In this document: one piece after another, positions 37,982 to 46,681 of the stretch | How the letters are laid out: each line of letters begins with the position of its first letter | Numbering within the stretch: position 1 is the stretch's first letter | Assembly: GCF_020297055.1 (NCBI RefSeq) | Contig: NZ_JAIXCQ010000003.1 | Span: 62,001 to 126,000 of the forward strand | Length of the DNA: 64,000 bases | Reading direction: 5' to 3' | Source: Isoptericola luteus | GTDB taxonomy: Bacteria > Actinomycetota > Actinomycetes > Actinomycetales > Cellulomonadaceae | Notes under the pieces: generated by a model | What the model was told of the DNA's origin: nothing | What the model saw: the letters and a program-made list of their open reading frames with translations, nothing else | Databases searched by the model: none | Made by a program: the position numbers and the translations under genes

Positions 37982-38162
37982 CGACAAAGCGTCTCGACGA
38001 ACGAGGGGCGGGGCCCCCCGCGGGGGGGGCGGGCCCCGGGGGGGGGGCGGCGGGGGGGGGGGGGCCGGGCTGCCCCCCCCCGCCCCCCCACCCGGGCCCC
38101 CCCACGGGGGGGCGCCCCCCCCGGGGGGGGCCCCGCCCCTCGTTCGTCGAGACGCTTCGTCG
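37982..38162. repeat. 34-bp inverted repeat enclosing a nearly pure G/C tract
   Basis: The left arm (37982-38015) and right arm (38129-38162) are complementary over 34 bases with one mismatch; both carry GCGTCTCGACGAACGAGGGGCGGGG or its complement in part. The 113-base centre is almost only runs of G and C, with very few A or T. It lies between convergent whiB1 and the PdtaS-like gene, so it may be a bidirectional terminator. The homopolymer centre is also the place where assembly or base-calling errors are most likely. Confidence 0.75.
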
Positions 38163-38178
38163 TGCGAGCAGGCGGTCC

Positions 38179-39669
38179 CTACCTCGGCGCGGGCGAGCCG
38201 TCGCGCAGCTCGAGCTGCAGGACCACCTGCGTGCCGCCGCCCTCGCGCGCCTTCCAGTCGATGGTGCCGCCCAGCTCGTTCGTCACGAGCGTCTGGACGA
38301 TCTGCGACCCAAGCCCGCTGCGCGAGGCGCGGCCGAGCGCCGCGATCCCCTCGGGCATGCCGACGCCGTCGTCGGACACGACCACGCGCATGACGGACCC
38401 GGTCCGCTGCGCGTCGATCTCGACCGTCCCCGACTCGCGGCCGGGGAACCCGTGCTCGACGGCGTTCGTCACCAGCTCGGTCAGGATGAGCGCGAGCGGC
38501 GTGGCGTCCTGCGCCGGCACCAGGCCGAACGACCCGGTCTGCCGCGTGCTCACGTGTGTCCGTGTCGAGGCGACGTCCGCGGCGAGCCGCAGGGCGCGCG
38601 ACAGCATGTCGTCGAGCTCGACGTTCTCGTCGAGCGTCTGGGACAGCGACTCGTGCACCATCGAGATGGTCGCGACCCGCCGCATGGCCTCCTCGAGCGC
38701 GGCCCGCGCCTCCGGGATGTCCATCCGCCGCGCCTGGAGCCGCAGCAGCGCGGCCACGGTGGCGAGGTTGTTCTTCACCCGGTGGTGGATCTCGCGGATC
38801 GTCGCGTCCTTGGTCATGAGCTCGCGCTCGCGCCGGCGCAGCTCGGTGACGTCGCGGCACAGCAGGACGGCGCCGATGCGCTGACCGTGGTCGGTGAGCG
38901 GCAGGGCTCGCAGGGAGAGCGCCACGCCGTTGGCGTCGATGTCGGTGCGCCACGGCGCCCGGCCCATGACGACGAGCGGGAGTGACTCGTCGACCGTGTT
39001 CTGGTGCTGCGCGATGTCGGCCGTGACCTCCACGAGTGACTGTCCGACGAGCGGTCCGATGACGCCGAGCCGGTGGAAGCAGGACAGCGCGTTCGGGCTG
39101 GCGTACAGGACCTCGCCCTCGGAGTTGAGCCGGATGAGGCCGTCACCGACGCGGGGCGCACCGCGGCGCGGCCCGGTCGCGGCGTTCGGGCTGGGGTACT
39201 CGCCCCGCGCGACCATCGCGAGGATGTCGTCCGCGGACTCGACGTAGTTGAGCTCCAGCCGGCTCGGCGTCCGCCCGGAGCCGAGGTTGGTCTGGCGCGC
39301 GACGACGGCGATCGGCCGTCCCTTGTGGACGACGGGGACGGCCTCCTCGCGCACGGCGTAAGCACCGAACCAGCGCGGCTCGCGCGAGCGCTGCGGCCGG
39401 ACCTCGGACATGGCCGCGGTGAGCTGGGGCCGCTGCCCCTCGGGGGCGAACGAGCCGACGATGTCGTCGTAGTGCACGGTGGCGCCGGTCGACGGGCGGC
39501 ACTGCGCGATCGCGACGAAACCGCCGTCGCTGGTCGGCAACCACAGCACGAGGTCGGCGAACGCCAGGTCGGAGACCATCTGCCAGTCACCGACGAGCAG
39601 GTGCAGCCACTCGACGTCGCCGTCGGCGATGTCGGCGTGCTGGAGGATGAGGTCACTCATGGCGGACAC
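38179..39669 (-). CDS. PdtaS-like sensor histidine kinase (GAF-PAS-HisKA_2)
   Basis: A 496-residue soluble kinase. The N-terminal about 150 residues match the PdtaS GAF-type domain (VEWLHLLVGDWQMVSDLAFADLVLWLP, PRWFGAYAVREEAVPVVHKGRPIAV), a PAS domain follows (VGDGLIRLNSEGEVLYASPNALSCFHRLG), then REIHHRVKNNLATVAALLRLQARR, the HisKA_2 phosphoacceptor, and an ATPase with LTELVTNAVEHGF and DDGVGMP. In mycobacteria PdtaS works with PdtaR, an RNA-binding regulator, not encoded here. The start GTG 39669 (VSAMSDL) is preferred because a TAGTCT -10 lies seven bases upstream; ATG 39660 is the alternative. Confidence 0.88.
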   Translation of the reverse strand: MSAMSDLILQHADIADGDVEWLHLLVGDWQMVSDLAFADLVLWLPTSDGGFVAIAQCRPSTGATVHYDDIVGSFAPEGQRPQLTAAMSEVRPQRSREPRWFGAYAVREEAVPVVHKGRPIAVVARQTNLGSGRTPSRLELNYVESADDILAMVARGEYPSPNAATGPRRGAPRVGDGLIRLNSEGEVLYASPNALSCFHRLGVIGPLVGQSLVEVTADIAQHQNTVDESLPLVVMGRAPWRTDIDANGVALSLRALPLTDHGQRIGAVLLCRDVTELRRRERELMTKDATIREIHHRVKNNLATVAALLRLQARRMDIPEARAALEEAMRRVATISMVHESLSQTLDENVELDDMLSRALRLAADVASTRTHVSTRQTGSFGLVPAQDATPLALILTELVTNAVEHGFPGRESGTVEIDAQRTGSVMRVVVSDDGVGMPEGIAALGRASRSGLGSQIVQTLVTNELGGTIDWKAREGGGTQVVLQLELRDGSPAPR

Positions 39670-39676
39670 GCCCACC

Positions 39677-39717
39677 AGACTACGGGCGTGGGCGCGCCGC
39701 CCGAGCCTCGGTAGGGT
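39677..39717. promoter_or_regulatory. Divergent leaderless promoter pair (pdtaS-like / DUF2505)
   Basis: TAGTCT on the minus strand (39682-39677) ends seven bases before GTG 39669; TAGGGT on the plus strand (39712-39717) ends six bases before GTG 39724. Both fit leaderless initiation and share about 30 bases of upstream DNA. Confidence 0.5.
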
Positions 39718-39723
39718 GATCCC

Positions 39724-40245
39724 GTGCACCTGACCGTGGAGCTCACCTACCCGGCGGACGCCGACGCGGTCGCCGCGATGCTCGCCGACGAGTCGTTCGT
39801 GCGCTGGCGTGCGGAGCGCGCCGGCCCGGGACGCGTGGAGCAGGTCGACGTCGCCGGGGACCCGGCCGGCGGTTTCACGGTCTCCGTGCGCCGGACGCTG
39901 CCCACCGACCTCATCCCCGCCCAGGCCCGCCCGCTGGTGGGCGACCACCTGGAGGTGCGCCAGGCCGAGGCCTGGGAAGGGGCCGCGAGCGGGCCGCGTG
40001 TGGGCACGGTCGCGGTGGAGATCGCCGGGACGCCGGTACGGGTCACGGGCCGCGTGGTCCTCGAGCAGCTGCCCGACGGCGACACGCGCCAGGTCTACGA
40101 GGTCGAGGTCCGCGCGTCGATACCGCTGTTCGGGGCAACCGTGGCGGACGCCGCTGCGCGTGCGGTACGCACCACCCTCGAGGCAGAGGGTGCAGCGGGG
40201 CGCGAGTGGCTCGAGCGGCACCTCGGACCGACCGACGAACGGTAA
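39724..40245 (+). CDS. DUF2505 family protein
   Basis: A 173-residue protein of the actinobacterial DUF2505 family, a START/SRPBCC-like fold. It begins MHLTVELTYPADADAVAAMLADESFVRWR, the standard opening, with TVSVRRTLPTDLIPAQARPLVG and EVEVRASIPLFGATVADAAARAV, the block near the C-terminal helix. SRPBCC proteins bind hydrophobic ligands in a deep pocket; the ligand here is unknown. It is followed by a 9-bp stem hairpin and then the cellobiose operon. Confidence 0.85.
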   Translation: MHLTVELTYPADADAVAAMLADESFVRWRAERAGPGRVEQVDVAGDPAGGFTVSVRRTLPTDLIPAQARPLVGDHLEVRQAEAWEGAASGPRVGTVAVEIAGTPVRVTGRVVLEQLPDGDTRQVYEVEVRASIPLFGATVADAAARAVRTTLEAEGAAGREWLERHLGPTDER

Positions 40246-40260
40246 CGATCGGATCACACC

Positions 40261-40302
40261 CGCAGGAGCAGCAACTCTCTGACCTGCACTAACGCTCCTG
40301 CG
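40261..40302 (+). terminator. Hairpin after DUF2505
   Basis: CGCAGGAGC (40261-40269) and GCTCCTGCG (40294-40302) form a perfect 9-bp stem around 24 bases, 15 bases after the stop. The large loop makes this a weak terminator; a regulatory role upstream of the ceb operon is also possible. Confidence 0.4.
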
Positions 40303-40337
40303 CGCATCACAATGCCGCATCGCTGCCCCGCCTGGGC

Positions 40338-40367
40338 TTGACGCCGTCACCAGGATCGGACGACGAT
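40338..40367 (+). promoter_or_regulatory. Possible promoter of the cellobiose operon
   Basis: TTGACG (40338-40343) is a good -35; the best -10 at 18-base spacing is GACGAT (40362-40367), which is poor. A start near 40374 would place the first operator right at +5, consistent with repression by blocking initiation. Confidence 0.35.
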
Positions 40368-40378
40368 CATCGTGGTCA

Positions 40379-40415
40379 TGGGAGCGCTACCACCACGGCG
40401 GTGGCAACGCTCCCA
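40379..40415. promoter_or_regulatory. Twin CebR/CelR-type operators
   Basis: TGGGAGCGCTACCA (40379-40392) and TGGCAACGCTCCCA (40402-40415) each match 12 of 14 positions of TGGGAGCGCTCCCA, the site bound by CebR in Streptomyces and CelR in Thermobifida and released by cello-oligosaccharides. The two boxes are inverted relative to each other, nine bases between, about 45-80 bases upstream of the binding-protein start. The LacI-type protein encoded at 45668 is the obvious candidate repressor. Confidence 0.8.
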
Positions 40416-40457
40416 TCATGTCCGCCTCGCAAGCCCGACCCAGACAAGGGAGTCACC

Positions 40458-41789
40458 GTGCTCAACAGCACCCGACCCGTCAACAGGACCCGCCGCGTCG
40501 TCGCGGCCACTGCTGGCATCACGACCCTGGCGCTCGCACTCACCGCGTGCGGTGGGGACTCCGACGCCGGCGACGGCGGCGACGCCGACAGTGACGAGAA
40601 GATCACTCTCACCGTCGCCACGTTCAACAACTTCGGGTACACCGACGAGATCCTCGCCAAGTACACCGAGGAGCACCCGAACGTCACCGTCGAGCACGTC
40701 ACGGCGGCCAAGTCGGAGGACGCTCGCACCAACCTCACGACCAAGCTCGCCGCCGGCGGCTCGGGCCTGGCCGACATCGAGGCCATCGAGGTCGACTGGC
40801 TGCCCGAGCTCATGACGTACCCCGACCTGTTCACCGACCTGTCGGACAGCTCGCTGGACGGCCGCTGGGTGGACTGGAAGGTCCAGCAGGCCACCACGCC
40901 GGACGGCAAGCTCATCGGCTACGGCACCGACATCGGCCCGGAGGCCATCTGCTACCGCTCCGACCTGTTCGAGAAGGCCGGCCTGCCCACCGACCGCGAG
41001 AAGGTCGCCGAGCTCCTCGGTGGCGCGGACGCCACGTGGGAGGACTACTTCGAGGCGGGCAAGAAGTTCGTCGCCGAGTCGGACTCCGCGTGGTTCGACG
41101 GCGCCGTGCCGACCTACCAGGGCATGGTGAACCAGCTCGAGGGCGCCTACGAGGACCCCGCGACGGGCGAGCCGAAGGACCTCGCGACCAACACCGCCGT
41201 CAAGGACCTGTACGACCAGGTGCTCGCCGCGTCGGTCGACGACGAGCTCTCCGCCGGCCTCGAGCAGTGGGGCGACGACTGGCAGGCGGGCTTCCAGAAC
41301 AACGCCTTCGCCACGATGCTCTGCCCGCCGTGGATGACCGGCTCGATCGAACAGTACGCGGGTGGCGTCGAGGGCTGGGACGTCGCTGACGTCTTCCCCG
41401 GTGGCGGCGGCAACTGGGGCGGCTCGTTCCTGACGGTCCCCGCGTCGGGCCCGAACACCGAGGCCGCGAAGGAGCTGGCCGCGTGGCTGACCGCTCCGGA
41501 GCAGCAGACGACGTTCTTCGAGCAGGCCGGTACCTTCCCGTCGCAGGTCGACGCCCAGGCTTCCGAGCAGGTGCAGGCGTTCACCAACCCGTTCTTCAAC
41601 GACGCACCGGTCGGCCAGATCTTCGTGGCCCGCGCCCAGGCGATCGAGAGCGCCCCGTTCAAGGGCAAGAACTACTTCTCGATCCACACCGCCGTGCAGA
41701 ACGCGCTGAACCGCGTCGACCTGAACGGTGAGGACCGCGACAAGAGCTGGGACGGCGCCATCGACGAGTTCACCTCGCTCGGGCTCTGA
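40458..41789 (+). CDS. cebE: Sugar ABC transporter substrate-binding lipoprotein (cellobiose/cellotriose type)
   Basis: A 443-residue lipoprotein. The signal peptide (about residues 12-30) ends in the lipobox LALTACGG, so the Cys is lipidated and the protein is anchored outside the membrane. The mature part is a family-1 solute-binding protein (TVATFNNFGYTDEILAKYTEEHPNVTVE, DIEAIEVDWLPELM, GTDIGPEAICYRSDLFEKAGLPTD, PPWMTGSIEQYAGGVEGWDVADVFPGGGGNWGGSFLTVP). Cello-oligosaccharides are the likely ligand from the operators and the downstream GH1 enzyme. GTG 40458 has AGGGAG five bases upstream. Confidence 0.85.
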   Translation: MLNSTRPVNRTRRVVAATAGITTLALALTACGGDSDAGDGGDADSDEKITLTVATFNNFGYTDEILAKYTEEHPNVTVEHVTAAKSEDARTNLTTKLAAGGSGLADIEAIEVDWLPELMTYPDLFTDLSDSSLDGRWVDWKVQQATTPDGKLIGYGTDIGPEAICYRSDLFEKAGLPTDREKVAELLGGADATWEDYFEAGKKFVAESDSAWFDGAVPTYQGMVNQLEGAYEDPATGEPKDLATNTAVKDLYDQVLAASVDDELSAGLEQWGDDWQAGFQNNAFATMLCPPWMTGSIEQYAGGVEGWDVADVFPGGGGNWGGSFLTVPASGPNTEAAKELAAWLTAPEQQTTFFEQAGTFPSQVDAQASEQVQAFTNPFFNDAPVGQIFVARAQAIESAPFKGKNYFSIHTAVQNALNRVDLNGEDRDKSWDGAIDEFTSLGL

Positions 41790-41796
41790 CCCCCTC

Positions 41797-41824
41797 CCGG
41801 GCCGTGCCCCACGGCACGGCCCGG
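41797..41824 (+). terminator. Intra-operon hairpin after cebE
   Basis: CCGGGCCGTGCC and GGCACGGCCCGG form a perfect 12-bp stem with a CCAC loop, eight bases after the stop. Such hairpins between binding-protein and permease genes commonly give more binding protein than permease. Confidence 0.65.
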
Positions 41825-41911
41825 ACCCTGCCCCGCCGCGCGCGCCGGGACCCTGACGTGGTCGGGGCCCGGCGCGCGCACCCCCGATCGGCGACGTACA
41901 GGAAGCAGCAG

Positions 41912-43072
41912 ATGGCCGTCTTGTCCCCCACCCAGCCTGCGCACGGGCGCAGCGGTCCCCCGCCCCGCCCCCCGCGGCGCGTCGGATTCTCCCAGCGACT
42001 CGGGCGTTGGGACGTGAAGCTCTCCCCGTACCTGTACATCTCCCCGTTCTTCATCCTCTTCGCCATCACGGGCGCGTTCCCGCTCATCTACACCGCGTTC
42101 GTCTCGGTGCACGAGTGGAACCTGCTCGGCGGGCAGGGGGACTTCGTCGGCGTGCAGAACTACGTCGACGTGCTGGCCCAGCCGATCTTCTGGAAGTCGC
42201 TGGTCAACACCTTCTCGATCTTCGTCCTCTCGAGCATCCCGCAGGTGCTCCTCGCGATCACCCTGGCGGCGCTGCTCGACCAGAACATCCGTTCCGCGAC
42301 CTTCTGGCGCATGGGCGTCCTCGTGCCGTACGTGGTCGCACCCGTCGCCGTGTCGATGATCTTCGGCCGCATGTTCGCCGACCAGTACGGCCTCATCAAC
42401 GAGCTCCTCGGCCTCGTCGGGATCGACCCGGTCGGCTGGCACAGCGACCGCTTCGCGAGCCACCTGGCCATCGCGTCGATCGTCAACTATCGCTGGACGG
42501 GCTACAACGCCCTCATCTTCCTCGCCGCGATGCAGGCCGTGCCGCGCGAGCTGTACGAGGCGGCCGTGATCGACGGTGCCGGCCGCGTCCGCCAGTTCTT
42601 CTCCATCACCGTGCCGCAGATCCGCGCCACCATCATCTTCGTCGTCATCACCTCGACCATCGGTGGCCTGCAGATCTTCGACGAGGTCCGCATGTACGAC
42701 CCCACGGGGCTCGGCGGGCCCAGCCGTGACTGGATGACCACGGTGCTCTACCTGTACGACACCGCCTGGGGCAACCAGAAGAACTTCGGGCGCGCCGCCG
42801 CCGTCGCCTGGATCCTCTTCGTCCTCATCATCGCGATCGGCATGGTCAACTTCCTCATCACCCGCCGGATCTCCGCGTCCGAGGGGCGCAAGACGAAGGT
42901 GAGCGGCAAGGAGCGCCGAGCCATGATCGCCCGGGCGCGCACCGCCGGGTCGGTCGCACCCGCCAGCCCGTCCGCTGCCGCACTCACCGCACCGCCCACG
43001 ACCCCGCCGCCGGGGCCACCCGGCCCGCCGGACGGCCCGTGGCACCGCACCACCTCCGGGGAGGACCGATGA
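41912..43072 (+). CDS. cebF: Sugar ABC transporter permease, MalF/CebF type
   Basis: A 386-residue permease with six core helices: LYISPFFILFAITGAFPLIYTAFVS first, then VNTFSIFVLSSIPQVLLAITLAALL and a last IAWILFVLIIAIGMVNFLIT-like helix. The EAA coupling loop is ELYEAAVIDGAGRVRQFFSITVPQIRATI. The C-terminal about 60 residues are an Ala/Pro/Thr-rich tail unusual for the family. AGGAAG lies about 7 bases upstream of the ATG. Its stop overlaps the next permease start. Confidence 0.9.
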   Translation: MAVLSPTQPAHGRSGPPPRPPRRVGFSQRLGRWDVKLSPYLYISPFFILFAITGAFPLIYTAFVSVHEWNLLGGQGDFVGVQNYVDVLAQPIFWKSLVNTFSIFVLSSIPQVLLAITLAALLDQNIRSATFWRMGVLVPYVVAPVAVSMIFGRMFADQYGLINELLGLVGIDPVGWHSDRFASHLAIASIVNYRWTGYNALIFLAAMQAVPRELYEAAVIDGAGRVRQFFSITVPQIRATIIFVVITSTIGGLQIFDEVRMYDPTGLGGPSRDWMTTVLYLYDTAWGNQKNFGRAAAVAWILFVLIIAIGMVNFLITRRISASEGRKTKVSGKERRAMIARARTAGSVAPASPSAAALTAPPTTPPPGPPGPPDGPWHRTTSGEDR

Positions 43073-43992
43073 GCTCCGTCGCCGTCACCGCACAGACCGC
43101 CGGCCCGCGCGCCGCCCGGGCGGCAGCCCAGCGTCGCGACCGACGCCACCGCGCCTCGCGCTCGGCCAGCCGCCGACCGGGCTGGGTCAGCTACACCCTG
43201 CTCGGGGTCGCGCTGCTGATCTCCGCGTTCCCGCTGTACTTCACGCTGCTGCTGGGGTCGTCCGACCCCCAGTCGATCGCGCAGAACGCGGTGCCGCAGT
43301 GGCTGCCCGACCTGAGCATCTTCGAGAAGTTCGCGACGGTCATCGAGTCGTCGCAGATCAACTTCTACCTGGCGCTGCTCAACTCGGTCGTCATCGCCGT
43401 CGTGGTCTCCGCGTCCGTGGTGCTGTTCTCCACGCTCGCGGGCTACTCGTTCGCGAAGCTGCAGTTCCGCGGGCGCGGGCCGCTGCTGGTGTTCGTCATC
43501 GCGACGATGGCCGTGCCGACCCAGCTCGGCGTCATCCCGCTGTACATCCTCATGACCGACATCGGCTGGATCGGCAAGATCCAGGCGGTGATCGTGCCGG
43601 CCCTGGTCGCCGCGTTCGGGGTGTTCTGGATGACCCAGTACCTGTCCGAGGCGCTGCCGTACGAGCTCATCGAGGCCGCCCGCGTGGACGGTGCGTCGAT
43701 GATCCGCACGTTCTGGTCCATCGCGCTGCCCGCAGCGCGGCCTGCTGCCGCCATGCTCGGCCTGTTCACGTTCGTCCAGCAGTGGACCAACTTCTTCTGG
43801 CCGTCCATCGTGCTGAACCAGAGCAACCCGACGCTACCGCTGGTCATCCAGTCGCTGCAGGCCACGTACTTCGTGGACTACTCGCTGGTCATGGCCGGCA
43901 TCTTCCTCGCGACGCTCCCGCTGCTGGTCATCTTCGCCTTCGTCGGCCGCCAGCTCGTGGCCGGCATCATGGCCGGCGCCGTCAAGGGCTGA
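43069..43992 (+). CDS. cebG: Sugar ABC transporter permease, MalG/CebG type
   Basis: A 307-residue permease with six helices (YTLLGVALLISAFPLYFTLLLGSS first) and the EAA loop ELIEAARVDGASMIRTFWSIALPAARPA. Arginine-rich cytoplasmic N-terminus of about 40 residues. It partners with the CebF-type permease. No ATPase gene is present in the operon; in Streptomyces the shared MsiK ATPase energises such importers, so an MsiK-like protein elsewhere is predicted. Confidence 0.9.
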   Translation: MSSVAVTAQTAGPRAARAAAQRRDRRHRASRSASRRPGWVSYTLLGVALLISAFPLYFTLLLGSSDPQSIAQNAVPQWLPDLSIFEKFATVIESSQINFYLALLNSVVIAVVVSASVVLFSTLAGYSFAKLQFRGRGPLLVFVIATMAVPTQLGVIPLYILMTDIGWIGKIQAVIVPALVAAFGVFWMTQYLSEALPYELIEAARVDGASMIRTFWSIALPAARPAAAMLGLFTFVQQWTNFFWPSIVLNQSNPTLPLVIQSLQATYFVDYSLVMAGIFLATLPLLVIFAFVGRQLVAGIMAGAVKG

Positions 43993-44010
43993 CCGGAGGC
44001 TCCACGCACC

Positions 44011-44036
44011 GGGCCGCCGCGCACGCGCGGCGGCCC
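44011..44036 (+). terminator. GC-rich hairpin between cebG and the GH1 gene
   Basis: GGGCCGCCGCGC pairs with GCGCGGCGGCCC with only two bases between, so the inner pairs must open to a small loop. It sits about 50 bases before the beta-glucosidase start and may reduce read-through. Confidence 0.45.
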
Positions 44037-44088
44037 ACGCCAGACAAGGCCCTGCCCGGGCCCCGTACCGATGGAAAGATCCGTTCCT

Positions 44089-45660
44089 ATGACTCTCGTC
44101 ATCCCCAGCACCGGCGCCCGCGTCCTGGCACCCGGCACCACGGTGCCGTTCGTGCCGACGACTCCGCTCGCCGTCCCGACCGCCAACGCCACGGGACCCG
44201 TCGCCTTCCCGGACGGCTTCCTGTGGGGCGCGGCCACGGCCTCGTACCAGGTCGAGGGCGCCGGTGCCGAGGGTGGACGACAGGACTCGATCTGGGACGT
44301 GTTCGCCCGCATCCCCGGCGCGGTGAAGAACGGTGACGACGGCATGGTCGCGTGCGACCAGTACCACCGGTACCCCGAGGACGTCGCCCTCATGCAGCGG
44401 CTGAACCTCGACACGTACCGCTTCTCGACGTCGTGGGCCCGGGTGATGCCGGACGGCAAGACCCTCAACCCCGAGGGCGTGGACTACTACTCCCGCCTGG
44501 TCGACGAGCTGCTCGGCGCAGGTATCCTGCCGTGGCTCACGCTGTACCACTGGGACCTGCCCCAGGCGCTCGAGGAGCAGGGCGGCTGGCCGGTGCGCGA
44601 CACCGCGCTGCGGTTCGTGGACTACGCGGTCGCGATGCACGAGGCGCTCGGCGACCGGGTCAAGGTCTGGACGACGCTCAACGAGCCGTGGTGCTCGGCG
44701 TTCCTCGGCTACACCTCCGGCGCGCACGCGCCGGGCCGCAAGTCCCCCGCGGACGGGCTCGCCGCCGCGCACCACCTCATGCTCGCCCACGGCTCCGCCG
44801 TCCAGGCGTTGCGCGAGCGCGACCCGGAGGCCTCGCTCGGGCTCACGCTCAACTTCACGGTGTCCGACCCGGTCGACCCGGACGACCCCGCGGACGTCGA
44901 CGCCGCCCGTCGTGACGACGGCATGTTCAACCGGCTCTTCCTCGACCCGATCCTGCGTGGTGCCTACCCGCAGGACCTGCTCGACGACGTCGCCCACCTC
45001 GGGCTCACGGACCACGTCCGGCCGGGCGACCTCGAGATCATCTCGACACCGATCGACGTGCTCGGCGTGAACTACTACAACGGCGGCGCGGTGTCGGCCC
45101 GGCCGCAGGTGGCGCGCGACGTGGAGCCCGACGGCACCGCCGGACCCGATGGCGCCCGCGAGACCACCGAGGGTGCGCCGGTCTGGGAGGTCCGCTCCCC
45201 CAACCCGGTGCCGGACGGCATCTACCACCACAGCCGCGGCCTGCCCACCACCGACATGGGCTGGGAGGTGCAGCCGGAGGGTCTCACCCGCCTGCTGCTC
45301 CGCCTCCAGGAGGACTACACCGGCCCCCGCGGCACCGCCCTGTTCATCACGGAGAACGGTGCGGCCTACCCGGACGTCGTGCAGGCCGACGGCACCGTCG
45401 ACGACCAGGACCGTCTCGACTTCATCGACCAGCACCTGCGGGCCACGAAGGACGCGATCGACGCCGGCGTGGACGTGCGCGGCTACTTCGCCTGGTCCCT
45501 CATGGACAACTTCGAGTGGGCCCTCGGCTACTCCAAGCGGTTCGGGGTCGTGCACGTCGACTACGAGACCCAGGAGCGCACCGTCAAGGCGTCCGGCCGT
45601 TGGTACGGCCAGGTCGCGGCGGACAACGTCGTGCCCGAGCGGCACCCGGCCGAAGGGTAG
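44089..45660 (+). CDS. bglC: GH1 beta-glucosidase (cellobiose/cello-oligosaccharide hydrolase)
   Basis: A 523-residue family-1 glycoside hydrolase. The N-terminal signature FPDGFLWGAATASYQVEGA is present, TLNEPW carries the acid/base Glu and FITENGAAYPD the nucleophile Glu; FSTSWARVMPDGKTLN and FAWSLMDNFEWALGYSKRFG complete the barrel. No signal peptide, so it acts on imported sugar in the cytoplasm. About 40 N-terminal residues precede the catalytic barrel. ATG 44089 (GGAAAG ten bases upstream) was preferred to ATG 44071. Last enzyme of the ceb-like operon. Confidence 0.92.
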   Translation: MTLVIPSTGARVLAPGTTVPFVPTTPLAVPTANATGPVAFPDGFLWGAATASYQVEGAGAEGGRQDSIWDVFARIPGAVKNGDDGMVACDQYHRYPEDVALMQRLNLDTYRFSTSWARVMPDGKTLNPEGVDYYSRLVDELLGAGILPWLTLYHWDLPQALEEQGGWPVRDTALRFVDYAVAMHEALGDRVKVWTTLNEPWCSAFLGYTSGAHAPGRKSPADGLAAAHHLMLAHGSAVQALRERDPEASLGLTLNFTVSDPVDPDDPADVDAARRDDGMFNRLFLDPILRGAYPQDLLDDVAHLGLTDHVRPGDLEIISTPIDVLGVNYYNGGAVSARPQVARDVEPDGTAGPDGARETTEGAPVWEVRSPNPVPDGIYHHSRGLPTTDMGWEVQPEGLTRLLLRLQEDYTGPRGTALFITENGAAYPDVVQADGTVDDQDRLDFIDQHLRATKDAIDAGVDVRGYFAWSLMDNFEWALGYSKRFGVVHVDYETQERTVKASGRWYGQVAADNVVPERHPAEG

Positions 45661-45667
45661 TCTGCGC

Positions 45668-46681
45668 GTGGTGAGCATCGAGCACGCGAGCCCTACCCTC
45701 GACGACGTGGCCCGCACGGCCGGGGTGTCGCGGTCCACGGCGTCGCGCGCGATCAACGGCGGCGACCGGGTGTCCCCCGAGGCGCAGGCCGCCGTGGACG
45801 ACGCGGTCGCTCGGCTCGGGTACGCCCCGAACCGGGCGGCCCGCTCGCTGGTCACCCGTCGGACCGACTCGATCGCGCTCGTCGTGCCCGAGCCGGACGC
45901 CCGCATCCTCACCGACCCGTTCCTCGCGGGTGTGCTGCGGGGGGTCAGCGAGGGGCTCACGGGCACCGACCTGCAGCTCGTGCTCCTGCTCGCCCGCCCC
46001 GGGGAGCACCCCGGGCACATCGCCCGCTACCTGCACAGCGGTCACGTCGACGGCGTCATCGTGGCGTCCCACCACAAGGAGGACCAGCTCGAGTCCGAGC
46101 TGTCCCGCTCCCAGCTCCCGGCAGTCTTCGTCGGTCGCCCGTTCGCGACGGAGATGGTGCACTTCGTCGACGTCGACAACGCCGCGGGCGGTCGCACCGC
46201 CACGCAGCGGCTCGTGGACCGCGGCTGCCGGCGCATCGCGACCATCACCGGCCCGCTGGACATGACGGCGGCCCTCGACCGGTACGACGCGTGGCAGCGC
46301 ACGCTGGACGACGCCGGGCTCGAGCCGGTCGCCGTCGCGCACGGCGACTTCACGATCGAGGGCGGCGCCGTCGCCATGGCACAGATCCTGGCCGAGCACC
46401 CGGAGGTCGACGGCGTGTTCGCCGCGTCCGACCTCATGGCCAGCGGCGCCCTGACCACGCTGCGCGACAGCGGCCGCCGGATCCCCGAGGACGTCGCCCT
46501 GGTGGGCTTCGACGCGCTCGGTGCCGAGCGCACCACTCCCCGTCTGACGACGGTGCTGCAGCCCGTGGTCGAGATGGCGTCCGCCGCGACCTCCACGCTC
46601 CTCGACGTCGTCAGCGGCCAGGACGTGGGCTACGAGCCGCAGATCTTCGTGCCCCGTCTGATCGAGGGTGACTCCGCCTGA
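45668..46681 (+). CDS. cebR: LacI-family transcriptional regulator, CebR/CelR-like
   Basis: A 337-residue repressor. The helix-turn-helix and hinge are TLDDVARTAGVSRSTASRAINGGDRVSPEAQAAVDDAVARLGYAPNRAARSL; the effector domain has IALVVPEPDARILTDPF, GVIVASHHKEDQ, VDVDNAAGGRTATQRLVDRG and VALVGFDALG. Effector is probably cellobiose, by analogy with CebR/CelR. It begins eight bases after the beta-glucosidase stop, so it may be part of the operon it controls. Two adjacent GTG codons (45668, 45671) are possible starts; AAGGG ten bases upstream favours the first. The stop lies inside the first copy of the 89-bp repeat. Confidence 0.9.
   Translation: MVSIEHASPTLDDVARTAGVSRSTASRAINGGDRVSPEAQAAVDDAVARLGYAPNRAARSLVTRRTDSIALVVPEPDARILTDPFLAGVLRGVSEGLTGTDLQLVLLLARPGEHPGHIARYLHSGHVDGVIVASHHKEDQLESELSRSQLPAVFVGRPFATEMVHFVDVDNAAGGRTATQRLVDRGCRRIATITGPLDMTAALDRYDAWQRTLDDAGLEPVAVAHGDFTIEGGAVAMAQILAEHPEVDGVFAASDLMASGALTTLRDSGRRIPEDVALVGFDALGAERTTPRLTTVLQPVVEMASAATSTLLDVVSGQDVGYEPQIFVPRLIEGDSA

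Noticed and set aside
37855-38985. Open frames coding poly-Pro/poly-Gly proteins across the G/C tract
   Set aside because: They exist only because the tract contains no stop codons; they overlap whiB1 and the PdtaS-like gene in other frames.
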